Shown piece by piece: positions 16,008 to 24,569 of a DNA stretch of 64,000 nucleotides; position 1 is the first letter of the stretch, and every line of letters begins with the position of its first letter. Source of the stretch: Oscillospiraceae bacterium (GTDB lineage: Bacteria; Bacillota; Clostridia; Oscillospirales; Acutalibacteraceae); NCBI GenBank assembly GCA_025757685.1, contig CP107220.1, forward strand, positions 1,017,501 to 1,081,500, in the 5' to 3' direction. The position numbers and the translations under genes are program-made. The notes beneath the pieces were generated by a model. That model worked only from the letters and a program-made list of their open reading frames with translations, did no database searches and was not told the origin of the DNA.

Positions 16008-17513
16008 TTATTCAAATTCAGACATCAGCGCACCCAGCAGTTCCGTCATATCCGCCACGGTCATACCCCGGGCAGACAGTTCTCTGGCGGTAATATCACC
16101 GCACAGCCCGTGGATATACACACCGGCCTTGGCTGCTGCCAGCGGCTCTAGTCCCTGTGCTAAGAACGAGCCGATCATGCCGGACAGTAGATCGCCGCAA
16201 CCGGCCATGGCCATGCCCGGATTACCGGTACGGTTTATGCACACCTGCTCCCCGTCCGTGATCACCGTGTCTGCGCCCTTGAGCACCAGAATCACGCCGT
16301 AGCGGCGGGCAAAGTCCACAGCCGTACCTACCCGGTCTGCCTGCACGCGCTCTACGGTCTTGCCGCACAGGCGCGCCATTTCGCCCGGATGCGGAGTCAA
16401 AACCACCGGGGTGTGGATGTCCTGTAATATAGTTATGCTTTCGCTCAGGCAATTTATACCATCTGCATCTAACAAAACCGGCTTTTTACATTCTTTCAGT
16501 ACCTGGCTCACCAAGACGGAAGTATCGTCATTGACCCCCAGGCCGCAGCCCATCACCACTGCGTCCGCCCAGGGCAGGTCCTCTAAGATCCCGGTAAGTG
16601 CGCCCATAGAAATGGTCTTTTGCTCATTCTCCGTTACCGGCTCAAAAATCGGCTGGGTCAGGTGGGCAGCCAACAACGGATACGCCGACTTGGGACAAAC
16701 ACACTTTAGCAGTCCCACGCCGGTGCGCAGCGCACCACCGGCACAAATCACCGCTGCACCGGGCATACGGTAGGAGCCGCAAATTTGCAGCAAATGGCCG
16801 TGGCTGCCCTTGTTGGCGTTTTTATCCAATTTGGGCAGTGCCGCCTGCACTTCTTTTTTAGTAACGGTATGGGCATAAGGCTCCCGATAACAACTCTCCG
16901 GAATGCCGATATTCACCACCACCGTCTTGCCGCACAGGCCGTTGGACGGCGGCAGCACATGGGCGTATTTCAGTGTAGAAATGGCAATGGTCAGATCAGC
17001 CCGCACCGCCTGCTCTGCCGCACCGGTAGTGGCGTCCGTACCGCTGGGGGTATCCACAGCGATCACTGTAGCTCCACTGTCGTTGATGGCAGCGAACACC
17101 GTATCAAAGGGCGCTCGCGGTGCACCGTGAAATCCAATGCCAAACACGCAATCCACAACAAAGGGGGCATGCACCGCTTCATCGGAAAAAGAGCGCACCT
17201 CCACGCCGTCCTCCACCGCTGCGTTATAGTATGCCAGCGGTTCCGGCAAAGTAGGCGTTTGATCGGCCAGCACAATATAGGCGGGCACATGGGCAGCACG
17301 CAGCCGCCGGGCAATCACAAAGCCGTCCCCGGCATTTTTACCGTTGCCGCAAACCACCGCCACCGGCTGCCCTTTCATTTGGTCGCCGTACAAAGCCAAC
17401 ATTTTATCGGCACACGCCAGGCCTGCCCGTTCCATCAGCTGCGCCTCGGTAAACAGGCCGTCAAAAGCCCGATTTTCCACCGCGCGGATCTCATCTCGTG
17501 TTAAAATGCGCAT
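16008..17513 (-). CDS. nnr: bifunctional ADP-dependent NAD(P)H-hydrate dehydratase / NAD(P)H-hydrate epimerase
   Basis: Repairs damaged NAD(P)H hydrates. The N-terminal half (to about residue 205) is the epimerase: LTRDEIRAVENRAF, VAVVCGNGKNAGDGFVIARRL and VDTPSGTDATTG. The C-terminal half is the ribokinase-like dehydratase: KGSHGHLLQICGSYRMPGAA, VLTPHPGEMARL and NPGMAMAGCGDLLSGMIGSF. At 501 residues it is the usual fusion length. It starts 4 nt after acpS with a GGAGTGA site; acpS-nnr linkage is common in Firmicutes. Confidence 0.95.
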   Translation of the reverse strand: MRILTRDEIRAVENRAFDGLFTEAQLMERAGLACADKMLALYGDQMKGQPVAVVCGNGKNAGDGFVIARRLRAAHVPAYIVLADQTPTLPEPLAYYNAAVEDGVEVRSFSDEAVHAPFVVDCVFGIGFHGAPRAPFDTVFAAINDSGATVIAVDTPSGTDATTGAAEQAVRADLTIAISTLKYAHVLPPSNGLCGKTVVVNIGIPESCYREPYAHTVTKKEVQAALPKLDKNANKGSHGHLLQICGSYRMPGAAVICAGGALRTGVGLLKCVCPKSAYPLLAAHLTQPIFEPVTENEQKTISMGALTGILEDLPWADAVVMGCGLGVNDDTSVLVSQVLKECKKPVLLDADGINCLSESITILQDIHTPVVLTPHPGEMARLCGKTVERVQADRVGTAVDFARRYGVILVLKGADTVITDGEQVCINRTGNPGMAMAGCGDLLSGMIGSFLAQGLEPLAAAKAGVYIHGLCGDITARELSARGMTVADMTELLGALMSEFE

Positions 17514-17517
17514 ACCA

Positions 17518-17832
17518 TCACTCCAATAACAAAACCGTGGCTACTGCATAGTCCCCATCGTGGCTGATGCTCAATTTTGCTTCTGGCTTGCCGTCAAAAT
17601 ACGGCTTGCCCCGATCATCGTGCAACACGGTAAGGGCATTTAGCGGCAACTGCAAGCCGGTGCCCAACGCCTTGTAGTAGGCCTCCTTGGCGGCAAAAAT
17701 ACCGGCAAAGCTCTCGGTCGTTTTACAGTATACCCGCTCCGGCTGGGAAAACACCTTCTCCGCAAAGCCGGGTATTTGCAGGCTCTTTTCCATTCTGGAC
17801 ACCAGCACCAGATCCGTACCAATCTCAATCAT
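17518..17832 (-). CDS. acpS: holo-[acyl-carrier-protein] synthase
   Basis: Transfers 4'-phosphopantetheine from CoA to acyl carrier protein for fatty acid synthesis. The 104-residue protein has IGTDLVLV (Asp7) and FAAKEAYYKALG (Glu50), the magnesium ligands, and LSISHDGDYAVA at the end. The ATG at 17832 has a GGGGAG site; the frame extended to 17937 lies inside lacZ and is not plausible. It overlaps the lacZ stop codon by 8 nt, so synthesis is coupled to the beta-galactosidase gene, an unusual partner. Confidence 0.94.
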   Translation of the reverse strand: MIEIGTDLVLVSRMEKSLQIPGFAEKVFSQPERVYCKTTESFAGIFAAKEAYYKALGTGLQLPLNALTVLHDDRGKPYFDGKPEAKLSISHDGDYAVATVLLLE

Positions 17833-20800
17833 GGCGCTCCCCCGTTGGTTCAAAGCTAAAACTGAACACCCGGTTGCCCGGCGTGTTGCGGGTATGGCCA
17901 TGGCGCGGCACAGGCCCGCAAGCATTGGAACCGGCACCCAGTTGATATTGATCCAAGTGTATACAGGTGGTGCCCCCTGCTGTCAATTCCTCCCGGTGCC
18001 GCGCCTTGGCACACCGCTGGGAAGTATACGGATCCGCTGCAAAGGTCATAGGCGCGTCAATAGCATCAAATCGCAGTCCAAAGCCCTGCCGATCTGTCAC
18101 CTGCGCCCAGCGGGTATCCGTTCTGGCGCTGCTCTCCTGGGGTTTGATATAGTCCTCATGCATCGTTGCCACCGCTGTCTCAAAAATACCGGTGTGGCAA
18201 TGCAAATTATAATCCGACAAATTGGGGTACGGTCCCATGCCGTAATATCGCACCTGATCAAAGGCAGACGGCATTTCCAGCACCACACCGTAGCGAGGCA
18301 GGTGCCGCAGCCGCCGATTGGGCCGCAGACACAACACATCCACGCGCACCTTGCCGGTGCGGTACACGGTATAAGTAAGCCGAAAACTGCCCAACCAGGG
18401 CACACGCGGTCCGGCCAGCACATAGTCTGCCGTGATCTCCACCCCATTGTCCGTGACCATATACATTTTGGCAATGGTGCCGGGCTTCTTGATGTAAAAG
18501 CAGGCACGGTCCAGACCCAGCCGCTCCCAGTTGCGGCGCAGATTCATATCATTATCCAGCGGCGCCCGATACAAAGTCACTGCCGGTCCGATCTCGCCCT
18601 CCGGATCCGGGTGGAGCAGCGGCACGCCGTCCACCACATAATTCTCGATTTGGCCGGTGGTGCCGTTAAAGACCAGGTGTCCCCGGTCAAAGTACACCCA
18701 CAGCTTGTTTTCGCTGACCTGCGCCCTAGGCGCAGGCACGCCGGGTACAGTGAAAAGGGGTGTAGGGGCGGTCAAAGTAAACTGTTCAAAGCCCAGTTCC
18801 TCCTCACCGCGCAAATAGCGCACCAACAGCACATTGTGACAACTGCTGCGCTGCGTCAGCTCAAAATCGAAAGTCAGCTCTCGCATTTCCAGCGGGTTCA
18901 AGGTCAGATCTGCCTGTCCGCTGACCACCGAGATACCGTCACTGAGCAGTTCCCACCGAACTTGGATTTGCAGCGTGGCAAAACGCAGCATGCTCTGGAA
19001 CAAATAGCGGTTTTCGTCCACCGCCGTTGCCCGCACCGGGCGGTATGCATTTTTCATTTGATAAGCCCCGGCATGGGGGGTTCGATCCGGGAAGAACAAA
19101 CCGTCGGTGCAAAAATTACTGTCGTGTTTGTTTTCACCGTGATCGCCGCCGTAGGTGTAATGCACCGGGCCGTCCGCATGGTAAGCCGCATGGTCGCAGA
19201 ACTCCCAAATACAGCCGCCCAGCATATTGTCGCCTCGGTAAAAGTCCTGCACATAGGGTTCCAGATCCCCGGCGCCCATACCCATGGCATGGGCGTACTC
19301 GCACAGGAAGTACGGCGCTTTATAATACTTTGGCAGCGCCCCCTTGCCATCAGCAACCATATGCACCCGATTATGCCAGGGGTACATCTCGCTGATTACA
19401 TCATAGCACCAGCGGCGGGTGCGCACCACAGCTTCATAATGCACAGGAACAGTTGTGCGCTTTTTTAATTCTTGATAGCAATAATCCTGGTTTTTATATC
19501 CATGAGATTCGTTGCCTAACGACCACATCGTAATACAGGGATGATTCCGATCCCGGCAGAACATGCGCTCCACCCGATCCCAAAAATGCCCCTGCCACTT
19601 GGGATTATGGCTCAGCGCGCCGGGACGACGCATCTCCACTTGACAACCGTGGGTCTCAATATCCGCCTCGTCTACCACATACAAGCCATAGCGATCACAC
19701 AGATCTAAGAAGGCAGGATCCGGCGGGTAGTGCGAAGTGCGCACGCAGTTCACATTAAACTGCTTCATCAACTGCACATCCCGCTCCATATCCGAAAGGG
19801 TCATTGCGTAGCCCCGCACCGGGTGGGAGTCATGGTGATTGACCCCCAGCAGCTTAATGGGCTGATCGTTGAGATAAAACACATTTCCCCGAATCTCAAT
19901 ATGCCGAAAACCCACCGGGCGGCACACAGCCTCCCTGGTGCCTTCCGTACCGGTCAGCTCCAGCAAAAGATCATAGAGCACCGGCGTCTCTGCGCTCCAG
20001 GACTCCACTTCCAGCGCACCAAAGTCCAAATGCGCCGTACCGGCAGCATTCTCCACCCGTTGGGCAGCCACTTCCCTGCCCTCTTGCAGTAAAGTGGCCT
20101 TTACCTGACCGCTGCCGCTGCCCAGGGACAAATCCAGAGACAGGGTGTATTTGCCGTCGGCATAATTGGTATGTACCACATAATCTTCCAAACAGAACGC
20201 CCCATGGCTGCGCAACAGCACATCCCGGAAGATACCGTTCTCCCGGAACATATCCTGGCATTCCATATAGGTGCCGTTGCACCATTTATGATTAACCACC
20301 GCCACCCGGTTCACCCCGGCGTGCAGGTAAGGAGTCAGGTCAAAAGCCGCCGTGTTGTGACTGCCTTCGCTGTACCCTACATACCGATCGTTACAAAACA
20401 GATCCAAAGACCCGGCAACGCCCAAAAAGGTGATGGTATGGTGCAGTGCGGTATTTTCAATTTCAAAGTCCTTTACATACACGCCCACCGGACAATCAGC
20501 CGGAATTTGGGGCGGTTTGGGTGCAAAGGGATAGCGCGCGTTTACATAGTACGGCTCCTCATAGCCGGTGTGCTGCCAAGTGGAGGGCACAGACATGGTG
20601 TCCATCTCCGCCACTATTGCGTCCAAATCTGCCGGCAGATCGCTTTCTTTCGCATAGTAGCGAAAGCGCCAGTCCCCGGACAGACAGGTCACCCGGTCCG
20701 AAGAATAGCGCGCAGTCACCGGGTCGCTCTCCAGCGCATCCTGTGCCGTAGAAAAGGGCACGAAGTACGCCGCCGGAGGCAGCAAATTGTCTTTGTAAAC

Positions 20801-20842
20801 CGAAAAGTCATTGTAGTTTGGGGTGCGTAGAGAATCGCTCAT
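17825..20842 (-). CDS. lacZ: beta-galactosidase, glycoside hydrolase family 2
   Basis: Large GH2 enzyme of 1005 residues, LacZ size, with sugar-binding jelly roll, Ig-like domains, TIM barrel and C-terminal beta-galactosidase small-chain domain (FDQVRYYGMGPYPNLSDY near the end). The barrel carries GVNHHDSHPVRG and VRTSHYPPDPAFLDLCD. The acid/base is Glu445 in WSLGNESHGY and the nucleophile Glu515 in FLCEYAHAMG. No signal peptide is seen, so it acts on imported lactose or galactosides. The ATG at 20842 has an AGGTGA site. No transporter is adjacent. A terminator lies directly upstream, so it probably has its own promoter, which I could not define. Confidence 0.92.
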   Translation of the reverse strand: MSDSLRTPNYNDFSVYKDNLLPPAAYFVPFSTAQDALESDPVTARYSSDRVTCLSGDWRFRYYAKESDLPADLDAIVAEMDTMSVPSTWQHTGYEEPYYVNARYPFAPKPPQIPADCPVGVYVKDFEIENTALHHTITFLGVAGSLDLFCNDRYVGYSEGSHNTAAFDLTPYLHAGVNRVAVVNHKWCNGTYMECQDMFRENGIFRDVLLRSHGAFCLEDYVVHTNYADGKYTLSLDLSLGSGSGQVKATLLQEGREVAAQRVENAAGTAHLDFGALEVESWSAETPVLYDLLLELTGTEGTREAVCRPVGFRHIEIRGNVFYLNDQPIKLLGVNHHDSHPVRGYAMTLSDMERDVQLMKQFNVNCVRTSHYPPDPAFLDLCDRYGLYVVDEADIETHGCQVEMRRPGALSHNPKWQGHFWDRVERMFCRDRNHPCITMWSLGNESHGYKNQDYCYQELKKRTTVPVHYEAVVRTRRWCYDVISEMYPWHNRVHMVADGKGALPKYYKAPYFLCEYAHAMGMGAGDLEPYVQDFYRGDNMLGGCIWEFCDHAAYHADGPVHYTYGGDHGENKHDSNFCTDGLFFPDRTPHAGAYQMKNAYRPVRATAVDENRYLFQSMLRFATLQIQVRWELLSDGISVVSGQADLTLNPLEMRELTFDFELTQRSSCHNVLLVRYLRGEEELGFEQFTLTAPTPLFTVPGVPAPRAQVSENKLWVYFDRGHLVFNGTTGQIENYVVDGVPLLHPDPEGEIGPAVTLYRAPLDNDMNLRRNWERLGLDRACFYIKKPGTIAKMYMVTDNGVEITADYVLAGPRVPWLGSFRLTYTVYRTGKVRVDVLCLRPNRRLRHLPRYGVVLEMPSAFDQVRYYGMGPYPNLSDYNLHCHTGIFETAVATMHEDYIKPQESSARTDTRWAQVTDRQGFGLRFDAIDAPMTFAADPYTSQRCAKARHREELTAGGTTCIHLDQYQLGAGSNACGPVPRHGHTRNTPGNRVFSFSFEPTGERHD

Positions 20843-20853
20843 AAGTTCACCTG

Positions 20854-20914
20854 AAAAAAGGGCGAACAAACATAAGAATGATTGCTCGCCCGAATTGTTA
20901 TGTTTGTGCGCCCT
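20854..20914 (-). terminator. long hairpin terminator of the alcohol dehydrogenase gene
   Basis: A 17-bp stem with one mismatch (20859-20875 with 20898-20914) and a 22-nt loop, followed by six T on the minus strand. It starts at the dehydrogenase stop codon and ends 12 nt before the lacZ start. GGGCGA in the distal arm can also pair with TCGCCC in the loop, giving an alternative fold. Confidence 0.85.
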
Positions 20915-22126
20915 TTACGCCATAAAGGAGCGGATCACCGCTTCGCAATCCTTAGCGTCCATAATCTTGGGCACGGGATACAGCGGGTTACCTTCCTTCA
21001 GCGCACGCTGAACCAGAAGCGGAATATCCTCCTCTTTGATCATATCAAAGGTACTGGGAATATTCATATTCTCGTTCATCTGGCGAATGGCAGCGATAAA
21101 GGCCTTGCCCTTATCCGCCGTAGACATACCGGGTGCAGACACACCGGCAATATCCGCCAACTTGGCCAGTTGGGGATAAATGCAGTCACCATAGTAATCC
21201 AGCACATAAGGCAGGATCACTGCGTTGGCCAAGCCATGGGGTGTACCATACAGGCCGCCCAGGTTATGGGCAATGGCATGCACATAGCCCACATAAGCGT
21301 GGGTAAAGGCACGACCGGCCAAATAGGAGCCCTTAAGCATATTGCCCCTGGCTTCCAAATCCTTTCCGTCTGTGTAAGCCTTCTCCAAATTGGCGAAGAT
21401 CAGCTTCACAGCCTCCTCAGCTTCTGCAATGGTCTCCTTGGTGTTGCTCTTGCCGATGTAAGCCTCAACTGCATGGGTGAGTGCGTCCATACCGGTGGTC
21501 GAAGTGATGTGCGGCGGCAAACCTACGGTCAATTCCGGGTCAAGCACCGCATACTTGGGACGAAGACAGGTATCGTTGACGGCATTCTTCTCATGGGTTT
21601 CAGGATCCGTGACAACAGCAGCAACCGTGGTCTCAGAACCGGTACCGGCAGTGGTAGGTACGGCAAACAACGGCGGTAATTTCTTGTGCACTTTCAGCTG
21701 GCCGCGCATAGCGCGCACAGACTGATTGGGCTTTACCACACGAGCAGCGGCAACCTTAGCGCAGTCCATCGCAGAACCGCCGCCAAAAGCAATGACGCCC
21801 TCGCAGCCGTTTTTGACATACATGTCCTTACACTCCTCAATGCAGGGGATCGTAGGATTCGGGCGCACGCCGTCAAATACCACATAGGCAATGCCGACCT
21901 CGTCCAATTTCGCAAACAGCGGATCCAACAGATGCAGTGCGATCAAACCCTTGTCGGTTACCACCAGCACCTTTTTTACGCCCTTGCTCTTAATCAGCTC
22001 AGGCAGGCGCAGTACGGAACCGGCACCCTCCAACAGCTGGGGTGCGGACCAGTCCATAAAACACATGGCTACCTTAAAAACGCGCTGATAAATTCTGTAC
22101 CAGCACTTTTTAAGTGTCCAAAGCAT
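20915..22126 (-). CDS. iron-containing alcohol dehydrogenase
   Basis: Group III metal-dependent NAD(P)H alcohol dehydrogenase, 403 residues. Seen: GVIAFGGGSAMDCAKVAA (NAD-binding), TTAGTGSETT, TGMDALTHAVEAYIG, and metal ligands in HAIAHNLGGLYGTPHGLANA. Substrate is not decided by sequence; relatives reduce butyraldehyde, lactaldehyde or 1,3-propanediol aldehydes at the end of fermentation. The ATG at 22126 has a perfect AGGAGG site; the extension to 22201 is not supported. It is transcribed alone, divergently from the sialidase. Confidence 0.92.
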   Translation of the reverse strand: MLWTLKKCWYRIYQRVFKVAMCFMDWSAPQLLEGAGSVLRLPELIKSKGVKKVLVVTDKGLIALHLLDPLFAKLDEVGIAYVVFDGVRPNPTIPCIEECKDMYVKNGCEGVIAFGGGSAMDCAKVAAARVVKPNQSVRAMRGQLKVHKKLPPLFAVPTTAGTGSETTVAAVVTDPETHEKNAVNDTCLRPKYAVLDPELTVGLPPHITSTTGMDALTHAVEAYIGKSNTKETIAEAEEAVKLIFANLEKAYTDGKDLEARGNMLKGSYLAGRAFTHAYVGYVHAIAHNLGGLYGTPHGLANAVILPYVLDYYGDCIYPQLAKLADIAGVSAPGMSTADKGKAFIAAIRQMNENMNIPSTFDMIKEEDIPLLVQRALKEGNPLYPVPKIMDAKDCEAVIRSFMA

Positions 22127-22160
22127 AAACTTTACCTCCTTTACAAAAAATTTCAATTCC

Positions 22161-22189
22161 ATTGTACCGAATTCGCCGCCGTATTGCAA
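22161..22189 (-). promoter_or_regulatory. sigma-A-type promoter of the alcohol dehydrogenase
   Basis: On the minus strand TTGCAA and TACAAT are 17 bp apart, 34 nt upstream of the start codon. The rest of this divergent region (22190-22275) holds an AT-rich stretch where the sialidase promoter must lie; a TAAGAT at 22233 is the best -10 candidate but has no clear -35 box. Confidence 0.7.
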
Positions 22190-22275
22190 GCCATTTTGCA
22201 AAAATTCCCTTTCATTTTCAATTTTAATATGCTAAGATATGCATAATGAAGCACACGGAAAGGGGCAACACCCAC

Positions 22276-23619
22276 ATGGCAAAGAAACAACTTATCTTCT
22301 GCGGCAGCAGCGAGACCTTTCTCGACAAAGCGCTCACCGCAGACAGCAATGCGGACAACGGCGGCAACGCCTTTCGTATTCCCAGTTTAGTTAACGCCGA
22401 CGGCACCCTGATCGCCGCTATCGACCGCGCCTCCTGCGGGGCGGACTGGGGTTATATTGAGCTGGCTGTACGCCGCAGTGAAGACGGCGGCAAAACCTGG
22501 TCGCCCATTGAAACCATTGCCGCTCCCCCGGCAAGGGAGACCAAGATCAGCGCCGACTGCTATGCCTCCGCTTTTTACATTGATCCCTGTATGGCGGTGG
22601 CACCAAACGGCGATGTGATCCTGCTGGCGGATTTTTGGCCGGAGTGCAAGGGACTGCACAATCAGCATCTGCTGGATAAGCACAAGGTGCCCTACGCCCA
22701 ACTCAACGGTAGAATGCGGCCGCTGATCTATGACCGGGACGGCAATTTTTACTACATAGAAGAAAGCGGCGCGGTGCTGGACAGTCAAAAGCAGCCCACC
22801 CCCTATCGCCTGGGCAGCGGCTTTGGCGATCTTTATAAAGGCGACGAATATGTGGGCAACATTTACTTAAACGGCGCAGTTGGCAAGAACGAAGCCGGAG
22901 CGGTCACCACCTTCGGTGCGCCGCTAAAGGCACCCAAGCGTTGCTATGTATTTATGCTGCGCAGCAATGACCGGGGCAAAACCTGGAGCGACCCGGTGGA
23001 TATTACCAATATGGTACTCCATGAAACGGATGGCACCTTCCTGGGCGTAGCACCCGGTGCGGGCATTACCACCACAGACGGGCGGATCATTATGCCCTTG
23101 TATGTGGACCGCAAAAGCACCGTCTCCATTTACAGTGTTGACAACGGTGACACCTGGCACCGCATGACCTCCCAGCCCTATGCGGAGAATACGGACGAGT
23201 GGCAAATGGTGGAAGCGCCGGACGGCAGTATTGTGGGCTTCGGACGGCAAAAGCGCTTCGGAAAGACCCCTATGTCCATTTCTGCCAACAAGGGAAAAAG
23301 CTGGAGCAAATGCGGCAAAACCGGGCTGTACGCCCCCAAGTGCCAAAAAAGCGTGATCGCTGTCGGAGACACCGTCTTTTGCAGCCATCCCTCCGGGCAC
23401 ACCCGTGAAAACGGTATGCTCTCCGTAGGCAAACTGCGGCGCAAAAAAGGCGGCTACACCCATGTGGACTGGGTGCGCCATGTGCCTATCAACCAGGGCT
23501 TTTTTGCCTACTCCTGCCTGGCGCAAATAGACGCGCACACCCTGGGCGTACTCTACGAGGACCGACCCTCCAGCCATATTCAGTTTCAAACCTTTGAACT
23601 GGCGGAACTGACGGGTTAA
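22276..23619 (+). CDS. sialidase, glycoside hydrolase family 33 (no signal peptide)
   Basis: Exo-alpha-sialidase of about 447 residues. It has the FRIP motif (residues 33-36) that supplies an arginine for the sialate carboxylate. Four Asp-box repeats mark a six-bladed propeller: SEDGGKTW (68-75), SNDRGKTW, SVDNGDTW and the degenerate SANKGKSW. MRPLIYDRDG and a late EDRPSSH segment agree with the family. There is no signal peptide, so it would act inside the cell on imported sialoglycans. The ATG at 22276 has an AAGGGG site; an ATG at 22246 is possible but lacks one. No nan operon adjoins it. Confidence 0.88.
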   Translation: MAKKQLIFCGSSETFLDKALTADSNADNGGNAFRIPSLVNADGTLIAAIDRASCGADWGYIELAVRRSEDGGKTWSPIETIAAPPARETKISADCYASAFYIDPCMAVAPNGDVILLADFWPECKGLHNQHLLDKHKVPYAQLNGRMRPLIYDRDGNFYYIEESGAVLDSQKQPTPYRLGSGFGDLYKGDEYVGNIYLNGAVGKNEAGAVTTFGAPLKAPKRCYVFMLRSNDRGKTWSDPVDITNMVLHETDGTFLGVAPGAGITTTDGRIIMPLYVDRKSTVSIYSVDNGDTWHRMTSQPYAENTDEWQMVEAPDGSIVGFGRQKRFGKTPMSISANKGKSWSKCGKTGLYAPKCQKSVIAVGDTVFCSHPSGHTRENGMLSVGKLRRKKGGYTHVDWVRHVPINQGFFAYSCLAQIDAHTLGVLYEDRPSSHIQFQTFELAELTG

Positions 23620-23637
23620 CTGCATAAGCATAAAACA

Positions 23638-23673
23638 AGCTGTACGACGCTTTGCCGTACAGCTCTATTTTTT
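23638..23673 (+). terminator. rho-independent terminator of the sialidase gene
   Basis: A perfect 9-bp stem AGCTGTACG/CGTACAGCT with a 9-nt loop, followed by CTATTTTTTATT on the plus strand. Confidence 0.9.
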
Positions 23674-23683
23674 ATTCTTCAAT

Positions 23684-23707
23684 TTTAATCACAAATTTAA
23701 TCACAAA
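23684..23707. repeat. 12-bp tandem duplication
   Basis: The 12-mer TTTAATCACAAA occurs twice in direct succession in the spacer between the sialidase terminator and the spo0A stop codon. It is probably a slippage product with no evident role. Confidence 0.8.
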
Positions 23708-23717
23708 ACGGTCTGTT

Positions 23718-24482
23718 TTACGCAGACTTAAAGGTTAGTTTCAATTTATCGGCGATCATGGCGATAAACTCGCTGTTGGTGGGCTTGCCCCGCTGGGATT
23801 GAATGGTATAGCCGAAATAAGATGACAGTACATCCACATCGCCCCGATCCCAGGCCACCTCAATGGCGTGGCGGATTGCCCGCTCCACCCGAGAGGCAGT
23901 GGTGCCGTGCATCTTGGCTACCGTAGGATACAGCAGCTTTGTCACGCTGCTCATCATCTCCGGGTCCTCCACGGACAGCTTGATGGCCGAGCGCAGGTAC
24001 TGATAGCCCTTAATGTGGGCAGGTACGCCGATCTGGCGCATAATGTCCGAAATAATCAAATCCAAATCCGCACCCTGCACATCGGCGGAACGGGGGTTCT
24101 TGCTCTTCGCCTTCCACTGGGACAGTCGACTGATTCGATGCGCCACCGACTGGGGCCGTACCGGCTTGATGAGCATGTAGTCCGCACCTGCTCGAATCAT
24201 CTGCTCCTCAAACTCCGGCGTGTCCATAGAGGACAACAGCAGCACCAGCGGCTTCTCTGCCATGGGCTCCATGTGTTCCAGCACTTCCATGGCGTCTGCG
24301 CCGCTCATAAACACATCCATCACCACCACATCAAAGTGCTGCGTGTCCAGCAGCGAGATCACCCGGTTGCCGTCCTTTTGGGTCAGCACGCAGTCAAACC
24401 CGCCGGCTTTCAATTCTTTTTGGCAGGCCTTGCCAAAAGCCGCCGAATCGTCTGCAATCAATACTCTTATCATTTCTTTCAT
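23718..24482 (-). CDS. spo0A: sporulation master regulator Spo0A
   Basis: Response regulator that commits the cell to sporulation. The receiver domain (to about residue 120) has the acidic pair at D11-D12, the phosphorylation site D56 in VVVMDVFM, and the KP motif in LIKPVRP. The C-terminal Spo0A domain shows KGYQYLRSAI, TTASRVERAIRHAIEVAWDRG (recognition helix) and the conserved GKPTNSEFIAMIADKL. At 254 residues it is normal length. It follows spoIVB by 87 nt, the usual order, with its own promoter. Strong evidence that the host forms spores. Confidence 0.97.
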   Translation of the reverse strand: MKEMIRVLIADDSAAFGKACQKELKAGGFDCVLTQKDGNRVISLLDTQHFDVVVMDVFMSGADAMEVLEHMEPMAEKPLVLLLSSMDTPEFEEQMIRAGADYMLIKPVRPQSVAHRISRLSQWKAKSKNPRSADVQGADLDLIISDIMRQIGVPAHIKGYQYLRSAIKLSVEDPEMMSSVTKLLYPTVAKMHGTTASRVERAIRHAIEVAWDRGDVDVLSSYFGYTIQSQRGKPTNSEFIAMIADKLKLTFKSA

Positions 24483-24510
24483 AGTGAAACCTCCTTCTTG
24501 TTTCTGTCAT

Positions 24511-24539
24511 ATCTTACCATTTTCGGAGGCGTTTTGCAA
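24511..24539 (-). promoter_or_regulatory. candidate vegetative promoter of spo0A
   Basis: On the minus strand TTGCAA and TAAGAT are 17 bp apart, upstream of a GGAGG site. Further upstream (24540-24569) there are AT-rich near-repeats of GTGAAAAA. No exact 0A box (TGTCGAA) was seen in this gap. Confidence 0.55.
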
Positions 24540-24569
24540 TACTTTTTCACTACTTTTTGTGATATTTTT

